Of a stretch of DNA of 64,000 bases, positions 43,063-50,869 are shown one piece after another (position 1 is the stretch's first letter; each line of letters begins with the position of its first letter). The position numbers were made by a program, and so were the translations under genes. Below the pieces are notes generated by a model. It was not told where the DNA came from. It saw only the letters and a program-made list of their open reading frames with translations, and ran no database searches. This DNA comes from an uncultured Oscillospiraceae bacterium (GTDB lineage: Bacteria > Bacillota > Clostridia > Oscillospirales > Oscillospiraceae). The stretch spans positions 1 through 64,000 of the forward strand of contig CANQMW010000017.1 of the NCBI GenBank assembly GCA_947625045.1, read 5' to 3'.

Positions 43063-43828
43063 TCTTCATGCTGTCCCCGTCGGTGATCTTCCCGGCTTTG
43101 AAGTCCCGGGGTGAGACGCCGTACTTCTGCCGGAACTGGCGGGAGAAGTAGAGGGGGTCGTTGAAGCCGCACATGCGGGCGGTCTCCGACACATTCCCCC
43201 GGCCGTACATGACGGCCAGGATGCTGGCGGCGTTTTCAAGGCGGCGGTTTTTGAGGTACTGGGCCGGGGTCATGCCCGTCTCACGTTTAAAAAGCCTCGT
43301 CAGATACTCCGGGCTGAAGGGCAGGCTCTGGAGAAAGGCGTGCAGGTCGTAGTTGCAGTCGGAGAAGTGTTGCAGGATGTCGTTTTCGATCTCCAGCACC
43401 ACGCTGCTGCGCATATCCGCCGGCTGGCGGGTCTTTAAATGCACGGCGATGAGCTGGCCGTAAAGGGGCAGCAGGAGCGCCCCCGCGTCCGAGGGGCTGG
43501 TGTAGTAATAATAGGCCGCGGTAAAGGCGTCTTTCAGGGAACCGTTGGGGTCCGCCTTTATGATCGCCGGCTCCGTATAGGGCAGGGGCATGTCCGAGAT
43601 GTTGAGGTGCACGTTGGTAAAGCCCTCGTCGCTCCGGTTGGAGTGGGGGATATGGGGCGGGATGACGGCCACGTCGTTCTCGGCGTAGGTCAGGGTCCTG
43701 TCGTCGAAGACCAGCGAGCCGCTGCCGGAGGTGCAGTAGATCAGCTCCCAGGTGGTGTGCATATGGCGGGACACGCCAGTGGTCAGAGGATGGCGCCCCG
43801 CGTAGACGATGGAATACATGCGCTTCAC
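43052..43828 (-). CDS. AraC-family transcriptional regulator of the pectin locus
   Basis: An N-terminal cupin-like ligand domain (SRHMHTTWELIYCTSGSG, NDVAVIPPHIPHSN) and a C-terminal double helix-turn-helix (FSPEYLTRLFKRETGMTPAQ and CGFNDPLYFSRQFRQKYG). The length is 258 residues. It probably activates the pectin genes on binding a breakdown product. It is divergent from the kdu operon, and sites shared between its own promoter region and the transporter promoter support this role. AAAGGAG precedes the ATG on the minus strand. Confidence 0.88.
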   Translation of the reverse strand: MKRMYSIVYAGRHPLTTGVSRHMHTTWELIYCTSGSGSLVFDDRTLTYAENDVAVIPPHIPHSNRSDEGFTNVHLNISDMPLPYTEPAIIKADPNGSLKDAFTAAYYYYTSPSDAGALLLPLYGQLIAVHLKTRQPADMRSSVVLEIENDILQHFSDCNYDLHAFLQSLPFSPEYLTRLFKRETGMTPAQYLKNRRLENAASILAVMYGRGNVSETARMCGFNDPLYFSRQFRQKYGVSPRDFKAGKITDGDSMKTML

Positions 43829-43857
43829 GGCTCCTTTCCAAAGTTTTCTTTTTTATT

Positions 43858-43907
43858 ACTTTATCAAAATCAGTCGGTTTTGTCCATATGGATAATGAGG
43901 ATATACA
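43858..43907. promoter_or_regulatory. Overlapping divergent promoters and operator between araC and the kdu operon
   Basis: Minus strand: TGGACA, 17 bases, TAAAGT (43886 to 43858) for araC. Plus strand: TTGTCC, 16 bases, TATACA (43880 to 43907) for the ATPase-kdu operon. The two -35 boxes overlap within the palindrome TCCATATGGA (43883-43892). The wider site TTTTGTCCATATGGATAAT contains both half-site types seen near 31701. Confidence 0.5.
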
Positions 43908-43959
43908 GCGCGAAGGCGTGAGCCACAGCCGCAAATCCAATGAGTAAGGAGACAAGACT

Positions 43960-45039
<1,080 letters not shown>

Positions 45040-45050
45040 GGAGGATATTC

Positions 45051-45893
45051 ATGGACATTCGTTATTCCGCCAGCCCCAACGACGTGAAGCGCTATACCAC
45101 CGAGGAGCTGCGCAAAGAGTTTCTTATCACTGACCTGTACGAGCCCGACACCGTGAAGGCCACCTACTCCCATGTGGACCGCATGGTGGTCATGGGCATC
45201 ATGCCCGTGCACGAAGAGGTGCCCATCGACAAGGGCATCGACATCTGGGCCAACTTCGGTACCAGCTACTTCTTCGAGCGCCGGGAGGCGGGCATCTTCA
45301 ACCTGGGCGGCAAGGGCTATATCACCGTGGACGGCACCCGCTACGACATGGTGTATGAGGACTGCCTCTACATCACCAAGGGCGCCAAGACCGTGACCTT
45401 CGGCAGCGTCAGCGCTGACGAGCCCGCCAAGTTCTATCTAGCCTCCACGCCGGCCCACTGCAGCTACGAGACGAAGCTTCTGACCTACGAAAAGGCCAAT
45501 CACCGCCCCTGCGGCGAGGATGAGAACGCCAACAAGCGGGTCATCAACCAGTTCATCCACCCCGATGTGCTGCCCACCTGCCAGCTGTCCATGGGCCTGA
45601 CCCAGCTGGCCCCGGGGAGCGTGTGGAACACTATGCCCAGCCACACCCATGAGCGGCGCATGGAGGTCTACACCTACTTTGAGATCCCCAAGGACCATGT
45701 GGTCATGCACTTCATGGGCCAGCCCCAGGAGACCCGCCACCTGGTGATGCAGAACTTCGACGCGGTCATCTCCCCGTCCTGGTCCATCCACAGCGGCTGC
45801 GGCACCAGCAATTACACCTTCATCTGGGCCATGGGCGGCGAGAACCAGGCCTTTGACGACATGGACAATATCGTGTCCACCGATCTGCGATAA
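45051..45893 (+). CDS. kduI: 5-keto-4-deoxyuronate isomerase
   Basis: Interconverts 5-keto-4-deoxyuronate and 2,5-diketo-3-deoxygluconate in pectin breakdown. The cupin metal site is visible as PSHTHERRMEVYTYF, with the His-Glu ligands, and a further His in SWSIHSGCGTSNYTF. The 280-residue length agrees with E. coli KduI (278). TAAGGAGG precedes the start, and kduD follows 12 bases later. Confidence 0.95.
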   Translation: MDIRYSASPNDVKRYTTEELRKEFLITDLYEPDTVKATYSHVDRMVVMGIMPVHEEVPIDKGIDIWANFGTSYFFERREAGIFNLGGKGYITVDGTRYDMVYEDCLYITKGAKTVTFGSVSADEPAKFYLASTPAHCSYETKLLTYEKANHRPCGEDENANKRVINQFIHPDVLPTCQLSMGLTQLAPGSVWNTMPSHTHERRMEVYTYFEIPKDHVVMHFMGQPQETRHLVMQNFDAVISPSWSIHSGCGTSNYTFIWAMGGENQAFDDMDNIVSTDLR

Positions 45894-45905
45894 GGAGAAA
45901 ATACT

Positions 45906-46706
45906 ATGGATATGATGAAACAGTTTTCCCTGGAGGGAAAGGTAGCTCTTGTCACCGGCGCGGCCTACGGCATCGGCTTCGCCATCGCCAAGGGCATGGC
46001 AAGCGCCGGCGCGAAGATCGTCTTCAACTGCCGCAGCCAGAGCAATATGGACAAGGCCATGGCGGCCTACGCCGAGGAGGGCATCGACGCCAAGGGCTAC
46101 ATCGCCGACGTCACCGATGAGGCCCAGGTGGCCGACCTGGTGGCCAAGATCGAGGCGGACTTGGGCGGCGTGGACATCCTGGTGAACAACGCCGGCATCA
46201 TCAAGCGCATCCCCATGCTGGAGATGAGCGCTGAGGACTTCCGCCAAGTGGTGGACATCGACCTGACCGGCCCCTTCATCTGCGCCAAAGCTGTCATCCC
46301 CGGCATGATCAAGAAGGGCCACGGCAAGATCATCAACATCTGCTCCATGATGAGCGAGCTGGGCCGGGAGACCGTGTCCGCCTACGCGGCGGCCAAGGGC
46401 GGCCTGAAGATGCTGACCCGGAACATCTGCTCCGAGTACGGCGAGGCCAATATCCAGTGCAACGGCATCGGCCCCGGCTATATCGCCACGCCCCAGACCG
46501 CGCCCCTGCGGGAGCGCCAGCCCGACGGCAGCCGCCATCCCTTCGACCAGTTCATCGTCTCCAAGACCCCCGCGGGCCGCTGGGGCGAGGCGGAGGACCT
46601 GATGGGTCCCGCGGTGTTCCTGGCCTCCGACGCGTCCAACTTTGTCAACGGCCACATCCTGTATGTGGACGGCGGCATCCTGGCCTATATCGGCAAGCAG
46701 CCCTGA
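45906..46706 (+). CDS. kduD: 2-dehydro-3-deoxy-D-gluconate 5-dehydrogenase
   Basis: Reduces 2,5-diketo-3-deoxygluconate to 2-keto-3-deoxygluconate. It is a classical short-chain dehydrogenase with VTGAAYGIGFAIAKG, NNAGIIKR and the catalytic YAAAK after INICSMMSE. The length is 266 residues. Its position after kduI supports the specific name. The KDG kinase and KDPG aldolase needed to finish the pathway are not in this window. Confidence 0.9.
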   Translation: MDMMKQFSLEGKVALVTGAAYGIGFAIAKGMASAGAKIVFNCRSQSNMDKAMAAYAEEGIDAKGYIADVTDEAQVADLVAKIEADLGGVDILVNNAGIIKRIPMLEMSAEDFRQVVDIDLTGPFICAKAVIPGMIKKGHGKIINICSMMSELGRETVSAYAAAKGGLKMLTRNICSEYGEANIQCNGIGPGYIATPQTAPLRERQPDGSRHPFDQFIVSKTPAGRWGEAEDLMGPAVFLASDASNFVNGHILYVDGGILAYIGKQP

Positions 46707-46709
46707 GCC

Positions 46710-47489
46710 ATGCGGAGCGTATCCTTCCGCGCTCTTGACGGCGCGGTGAAGGGATATCTCCAGGAGGACTACGATACCCTCCAGGCCCACAAGGTCCGGC
46801 CGGCCCTCATCATCTGCCCGGGGGGCGCCTATCGCTGGTGCTCCCCCCGGGAGGAGGACCCGCCGGCCTTCGCCTTTTTGGCCCAGGGGTATCAGGTGTT
46901 CATCCTGGAGTATTCCGGCGGAGAGCGGGCCGGGGATTACCGGCCCCTGCGGGAGCTGGCGGAGACGGTGCGTCATGTGCGGGAAAATGCCGCCCAGTGG
47001 CACATAGACCTGGAGAGGGTGGCCGTGCTGGGCTTTTCCGCCGGGGGCCATTTGGCGGCAAGTTTGGGGGCATTTTGGAACGACGCTGACGTGGGCCTGC
47101 CTGCGGGCGTGCGGCCCGACGCGCTGGTACTTTGCTATCCCGTGATCAGTACAAAGGAATTTGCCCACGAGGAGTCCGCCCAGTGGGTGTCAGGCAATGA
47201 CCCGGTGATGCGGGAGAAGATGCATCTGCCCGACCGGGTGACAGAGGATTTTCCGCCATCGTTCATTTGGCACGGCGGCGGAGACGAGAGCGTGCCGCCG
47301 GAGAACAGCCTTATGCTGGCCTGCGCCCTGAAAAAGCAGGGCGTGCCCTTTGAGCTGCACCTGTTCGGCTCCGGCGGGCACGGCATATCCATGTGCACCC
47401 AGGAGGTGGAGACCCCCGACGATGTGTGCCGGGCGTGGGTGCCCCTGTGCCAGACCTGGCTCAACCGGCAGTTCAACTATACGCCATAG
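46710..47489 (+). CDS. Alpha/beta-hydrolase esterase, probable sugar acetylesterase
   Basis: A serine hydrolase fold with the oxyanion segment ICPGGAYRWCSPREED, nucleophile elbow GFSAGGHLAASLG, and later WHGGGDESVPPENS and GSGGHGIS supplying Asp and His. The length is 259 residues, with no signal peptide. The family includes acetyl-xylan and related acetylesterases, so removal of acetyl groups from imported pectin fragments is the best guess in this context. It starts 3 bases after kduD. Confidence 0.8.
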   Translation: MRSVSFRALDGAVKGYLQEDYDTLQAHKVRPALIICPGGAYRWCSPREEDPPAFAFLAQGYQVFILEYSGGERAGDYRPLRELAETVRHVRENAAQWHIDLERVAVLGFSAGGHLAASLGAFWNDADVGLPAGVRPDALVLCYPVISTKEFAHEESAQWVSGNDPVMREKMHLPDRVTEDFPPSFIWHGGGDESVPPENSLMLACALKKQGVPFELHLFGSGGHGISMCTQEVETPDDVCRAWVPLCQTWLNRQFNYTP

Positions 47490-47498
47490 GAGGCAGCT

Positions 47499-48353
47499 AT
47501 GCAGATCGGTATCCGTTTACACGATGTGAACACCGCCCTGGGGGCGGAGGAGAAGACCATGGAGGCCCGGGCCAGGAAGGCGCGGGAGGAGGGCTTTTCC
47601 TGCGTTCATCTGGCCTTTTCCAAGGTCATCAGCGGCGTGACTTTTGACGCCGCGGCCCTGACGGAGGGCCTGGGCGTGTATACTAAACGCGTGTTCGCCG
47701 ACGCGGGGCTTGACGTGGCCGTGCTGGGGTGTTACCTCAATCTGGCCCACCCGGACCCGGAGAAGCTCAAAGAGATACAGAGCCGATACTACGGCCATCT
47801 TCGCGTGGCGTCTATTCTGGGCGCCAGCGTGGTGGGCACGGAGACCGGCGCGCCCAACGCCGAGTACAAGCTGGACGCCAATACTCACACAGACGAAGCC
47901 CTGGACGCCTTCATCCGGGGTCTGGCGCCGGTGGTAGAGTGCGCGGAGCACTACGGCGTGACCATGGCCATCGAGCCGGTGTGGAACCATATCGTCTATA
48001 ACGCGGACCGGGCGGTGAAGGTGCTGAAGGCCATCCAAAGCCATAATCTGCGCATCATCCTGGACCCGGTGAACCTGCTGTACGCCGGAAATGCCGACGA
48101 GCGCGACGCAGTCATCGCCGACGCCATCGACAAGCTGGGGGAGGACGTGGCGGTGGTCCACCTCAAGGATTTCGTCCGGGAGGGAGACAAGCTAAAAAGC
48201 ATCGCCGCCGGTACCGGCGAGATGGACTATGGGCGCATCCTGCGGTTCGTAAAGGAGAGAAAGCCCTTCATCCAGGCCACGCTGGAGAACACGACCAATG
48301 AGAATGCCGTGGCCGCCAGGACATTCCTTGAGAAAGTCTACAGTGGGCTTTAA
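47499..48353 (+). CDS. Sugar phosphate isomerase/epimerase-like TIM barrel
   Basis: A xylose-isomerase-like TIM barrel of 284 residues, with metal-ligand-like positions in MAIEPVWNHI, IILDPVNLLYAG, VVHLKDF and ATLENTTNENAVA. Family members isomerise or epimerise sugars and uronates; the exact substrate cannot be read from sequence. As the last gene of the kdu operon it may handle a further uronate or rhamnose-derived product. The ATG follows ATAGGAGG. Confidence 0.75.
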   Translation: MQIGIRLHDVNTALGAEEKTMEARARKAREEGFSCVHLAFSKVISGVTFDAAALTEGLGVYTKRVFADAGLDVAVLGCYLNLAHPDPEKLKEIQSRYYGHLRVASILGASVVGTETGAPNAEYKLDANTHTDEALDAFIRGLAPVVECAEHYGVTMAIEPVWNHIVYNADRAVKVLKAIQSHNLRIILDPVNLLYAGNADERDAVIADAIDKLGEDVAVVHLKDFVREGDKLKSIAAGTGEMDYGRILRFVKERKPFIQATLENTTNENAVAARTFLEKVYSGL

Positions 48354-48376
48354 AGAGCACCGCATATAAAAAAGGA

Positions 48377-48410
48377 GCGAGCGGTGCGTTTTGCACTGCT
48401 CGCCTTTTTG
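48377..48410 (+). terminator. Terminator of the kdu operon
   Basis: GCGAGC-G-GTGC pairs with GCAC-T-GCTCGC around a GTTTT loop, followed by CTTTTTG. One G-T pair interrupts the stem. Confidence 0.85.
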
Positions 48411-48420
48411 TTATCCGTTT

Positions 48421-48924
48421 TCATCGTTCGGAAGAGGCTCCCGAAGTTATCGCGCCGACGGCAGGAAGGCTTTCCGGCGCATTATCGTTCAGGTATACCT
48501 CTGTGGTGATGAGGACCTTCTGCATCCCGGCAGGCTCCTGGAAAAGGATATCCGGGTACTCCTCGATCGCGTGAAAGAACGGCGTCTCCAGCTCCGAATA
48601 GACGGCCATATAGGTGAGAAATTCCCGGGGCGTAGGCATCTGCCGGAGGTCCCGGCCGATGTAGAACTCCGTCAGCTCCTGCTCCGCCATGCTGTCCCAG
48701 CATATATGGGTCAGTCGCTCTATGCTCTTTGTCACGGCGCTCTGGCTCTGCCCCAGGAGCTTGGCCACACTGGGATAGATGTGCTTTGTGACCTTGATGT
48801 CGTCCATGGCGATATGCAGCTGGAACAGGAGACTTCTTGTGATATCGACTGCCAGGACGAGAGGCCGGATACTGGAACGGATCGGGCCGAGTATCCGGCG
48901 CAGGATGACTTCGCTGCTTGCCAT
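48421..48924 (-). CDS. Stand-alone Spo0A C-terminal-domain-like regulator
   Basis: 167 residues. The central part, DDIKVTKHIYPSVAKLLGQS followed by QSAVTKSIERLTHICWD, resembles the DNA-binding domain of Spo0A, where a similar run reads to an Arg/Lys-rich recognition helix and ends in a Trp. There is no receiver domain, so it cannot be switched by a Spo0A-type phosphorelay in the normal way. I chose ATG 48924, about 6 bases after AAAGGTGG on the minus strand; the track start adds 20 poor residues. It may be a sporulation-related or autoregulated factor. The assignment rests on motif similarity by eye. Confidence 0.6.
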   Translation of the reverse strand: MASSEVILRRILGPIRSSIRPLVLAVDITRSLLFQLHIAMDDIKVTKHIYPSVAKLLGQSQSAVTKSIERLTHICWDSMAEQELTEFYIGRDLRQMPTPREFLTYMAVYSELETPFFHAIEEYPDILFQEPAGMQKVLITTEVYLNDNAPESLPAVGAITSGASSER

Positions 48925-49017
48925 ATAGGACCACCTTTCCAACAAGGTAATTCCATAGTATGACAGAAAACGACACAAAGGCATATAACGACGAAAGATG
49001 ACAAAATATCCATACTA

Positions 49018-49036
49018 TTTCCATTTTTTATGGAAA
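49018..49036. promoter_or_regulatory. Palindrome in the Spo0A-C-like/deacetylase intergenic region
   Basis: TTTCCAT and ATGGAAA flank five T residues. It lies in a 215-base AT-rich divergent region that also holds repeated TGTC-type sequence resembling 0A boxes. It is possibly an operator. Confidence 0.3.
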
Positions 49037-49139
49037 AACAGGCACAGGATTTTCTCTCTCCGGCACCTGCCGGCAGGCACATAATCGCCCCTCCGGGCTC
49101 ATAGGATGTACAAACATCGAACCCGGAGGTCATGAAGCG

Positions 49140-49910
49140 TTGAGCAAACTGAAAAGCGTACTTATGAAACACCGCAGGTATCTTGGGCCCGCCGCCCTGG
49201 TGCTTGCGGTGGCGGCTATATTCTGGGTTGTGAACAGCCCGGACATCGTGGGTGTATCCGCTGCGTCCAAGGAACTGCCCATCTACTCGGTCCAGCGGGA
49301 TAACAAGGCCGTGAGCCTCACCTTCGACGCCGCCTGGGGCAACGAGGACACCCAGACGCTCATCGATACCCTGACGAAATACGGCGTGAAGGCCACGTTC
49401 TTCCTGGTTGGCCAGTGGGCGGACAAATACCCCGAGAGCGTCAAGGCCCTGGCGGACGCGGGCATGGAGATCGGCAGCCACTCGGATACCCACCCCCACA
49501 TGGCGAAGCTGTCGGAGAAGCAGATCATCGATGAGGTGAGCCTGTGCTCCGGCAAGATCGAGGCTATCACCGGCGGGAAGGTGGAGCTGTTCCGCTGCCC
49601 CTATGGGGAGTACAATGACCAGGTGATCACCACCGTCCGCAACATGGGCATCCAGCCCATCCAGTGGGACGTGGACAGCCTGGACTGGAAGGACCTGAGT
49701 GCGGACGATATCTATAAGCGGGTCACCAGCCGCGTGACGGACGGCAGCATCATCCTGTTCCACAACGCCGCCAAGCACACCCCAGAGGCTCTGGGAGGCA
49801 TCATAGAGTACCTTTTGAAGGAGGGATACGATATCGTGCCCGTGTCGGAGCTGCTGCTGACGGGGGAGTACGACATCGACAACACCGGGCGCATGACGCC
49901 CAGGGCATAG
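49140..49910 (+). CDS. Polysaccharide deacetylase (PdaB-like)
   Basis: A membrane-anchored CE4 deacetylase predicted to act on wall glycan outside the cell. One N-terminal TM (LGPAALVLAVAAIFWVVN) is followed by the NodB domain: SLTFDAAWG, the metal His pair in SHSDTHPHM, RCPYGEYN, DSLDWKDL and ILFHNA. The 256-residue length matches PdaB/YlxY-type sporulation deacetylases. The start is probably TTG 49140 after GGAGGT; no ATG with a ribosome binding site is in frame upstream of the TM. Confidence 0.87.
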   Translation: MSKLKSVLMKHRRYLGPAALVLAVAAIFWVVNSPDIVGVSAASKELPIYSVQRDNKAVSLTFDAAWGNEDTQTLIDTLTKYGVKATFFLVGQWADKYPESVKALADAGMEIGSHSDTHPHMAKLSEKQIIDEVSLCSGKIEAITGGKVELFRCPYGEYNDQVITTVRNMGIQPIQWDVDSLDWKDLSADDIYKRVTSRVTDGSIILFHNAAKHTPEALGGIIEYLLKEGYDIVPVSELLLTGEYDIDNTGRMTPRA

Positions 49911-49973
49911 CAGAATCATATGACAGCCAGTTATTCTATCAGTTATTTCTTTGAGTAAGTAAAAGACCAAATT

Positions 49974-50023
49974 GCCCCCTGTTTTGTGTAGAATGGAAGC
50001 ACTACACAAAACGGGGGCATTTT
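49974..50023 (+). terminator. Long hairpin, probable terminator after the deacetylase gene
   Basis: GCCCCCTGTTTTGTGTAG pairs with CTACACAAAACGGGGGC (one extra T) around a 10-base loop, followed by ATTTTTA. It also lies immediately before the integrase remnant. Confidence 0.7.
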
Positions 50024-50024
50024 T

Positions 50025-50235
50025 ATGCACACCATCACAGAGAGACAGGTCAATGCATTCGCCCGGCATATGGAGGGCGAGAACGGTCGCCGGTGACGGT
50101 GAAGATGTATGCGCGGACCGCGGAGGGGAGCCGGGGAAGGTATTCCCTCACAACCTGCGACACCTGTTTGCCACGACGTTGGAGCGGCTGGGAAAAAACC
50201 ATCCTGTATGCGGACCATACAGGATGGGAGAATGA
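50025..50235 (+). pseudogene. Decayed tyrosine recombinase (integrase)
   Basis: The start encodes ITERQVNAFARHMEGEN, like the N-terminal arm of phage-type integrases, and meets a stop after 23 codons. A +1 frame continues the match as RSPVTVKMYAR. About 70 bases later comes KVFPHNLRHLFATTLERLGK, containing the box II motif HNLRH. Most of the middle of the gene, including the first catalytic Arg region, and the C-terminal Tyr are missing. It is a clear relic of a mobile element at the edge of the glycopolymer region. Confidence 0.75.
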
Positions 50236-50328
50236 GAAGCCATGGGCATAGAAAAACAGGCCGTTGAAGGGCTTCGATTTAACGGCCTCAATGTGTGTGC
50301 CAAGACTGCTTGATTTTGATGATTTTTT

Positions 50329-50490
50329 ATCGTCTCAAACAGCGGATACCACTTGATTAACAAACAAGGATGTGGTAAGATTCTTTTAATTATGAACACT
50401 ATTTATAAGTTTGGTTATGGCTATCCTTCTGCCGCGGAGAGAGTAGGTCCGGGAAGATGTGGGCTGTGGGCGCGGATATCACCTGGGAAG
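50329..50490 (+). repeat. Promoter-leader cassette, copy A
   Basis: Related to 59990-60160. The shared elements, in the same order and spacing, are GTCTC with a nearby CAGC, the -35/-10 pair, about 80 bases, then AAGATGTGG and GGCGCGGATATCACC. The sequences between have diverged. It overlaps the start of the ABC-ATPase remnant. Confidence 0.65.
50353..50381 (+). promoter_or_regulatory. Promoter A upstream of the fkbH operon
   Basis: TTGATT, 17 bases, TAAGAT. No other good promoter lies between here and fkbH, so it may drive that operon through the decayed region. Confidence 0.55.
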
Positions 50491-50793
50491 AGTATCCAAA
50501 CCTACGACGAGATCATCGATTTCGCGGAGCTCCGGGACTTTCAGGGCCGGCCTTTCAAACAGCTGTCCTCCGGCATGCGGGCGAGGCTGGCGTTCTCCAT
50601 CGCGTCGCTGATCCAGCCGGATATCCTCATTCTGGATGAGGTGCTGGGGGTGGGCGACGGCCAGAGCAGATCTCCCTGGGGGATACGGCGGTGCTGTGCG
50701 GGTTATACCAGCAGTTTCTGGAGAGGAAATTGACGCTGGAACAGGCGGAAGGCGCGCTTGGCCGAGGTCTCACAGACGGAGAAGCAGTAAAAA
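50457..50793 (+). pseudogene. Remnant of a polysaccharide-export ABC ATPase, plus a second fragment
   Basis: From about 50494 one frame encodes YDEIIDFAELRDFQGRPFKQ, LSSGMRARLAFSIASLIQPD and ILILDEVLGVGD: the signature and Walker B of a TagH/Wzt-type ATPase. Walker A and everything upstream are gone, and the frame degenerates after residue GD. From about 50664 another frame carries ISLGDTAVLCGLYQQFLERK and ends TDGEAVKT, probably the tail of a different gene. A start-like MWAVGADIT at 50457 matches the small ORF at 60121. Confidence 0.7.
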
Positions 50794-50795
50794 CC

Positions 50796-50840
50796 AAACG
50801 GGGGTACCCCCGTTTATGCTGTTACGATGTAACAGCATAA
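50796..50840 (+). promoter_or_regulatory. Two adjacent perfect hairpins before fkbH
   Basis: First, AAACGGGGG-TA-CCCCCGTTT (50796-50815). Second, TTATGCTGTTAC-GAT-GTAACAGCATAA (50814-50840), a 12-bp stem with a 3-base loop. They overlap by two bases and end 30 bases before the fkbH start. No T run follows. Confidence 0.75.
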
Positions 50841-50869
50841 TGAGACGTTAAACGCAAAGGAGAAGTACC

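Noticed and set aside
43054-43074. Small hairpin ACAGCAT/ATGCTGT between the ends of the GH105 and araC genes
   Set aside because: Only seven base pairs, inside both coding ends and without a T run. It is unlikely to end transcription alone.
50258-50288. Inverted repeat AGGCCGTT/AACGGCCT in the decayed region
   Set aside because: Short stem with a 15-base loop and no T run, in a pseudogene stretch. It was not strong enough to list as a terminator.
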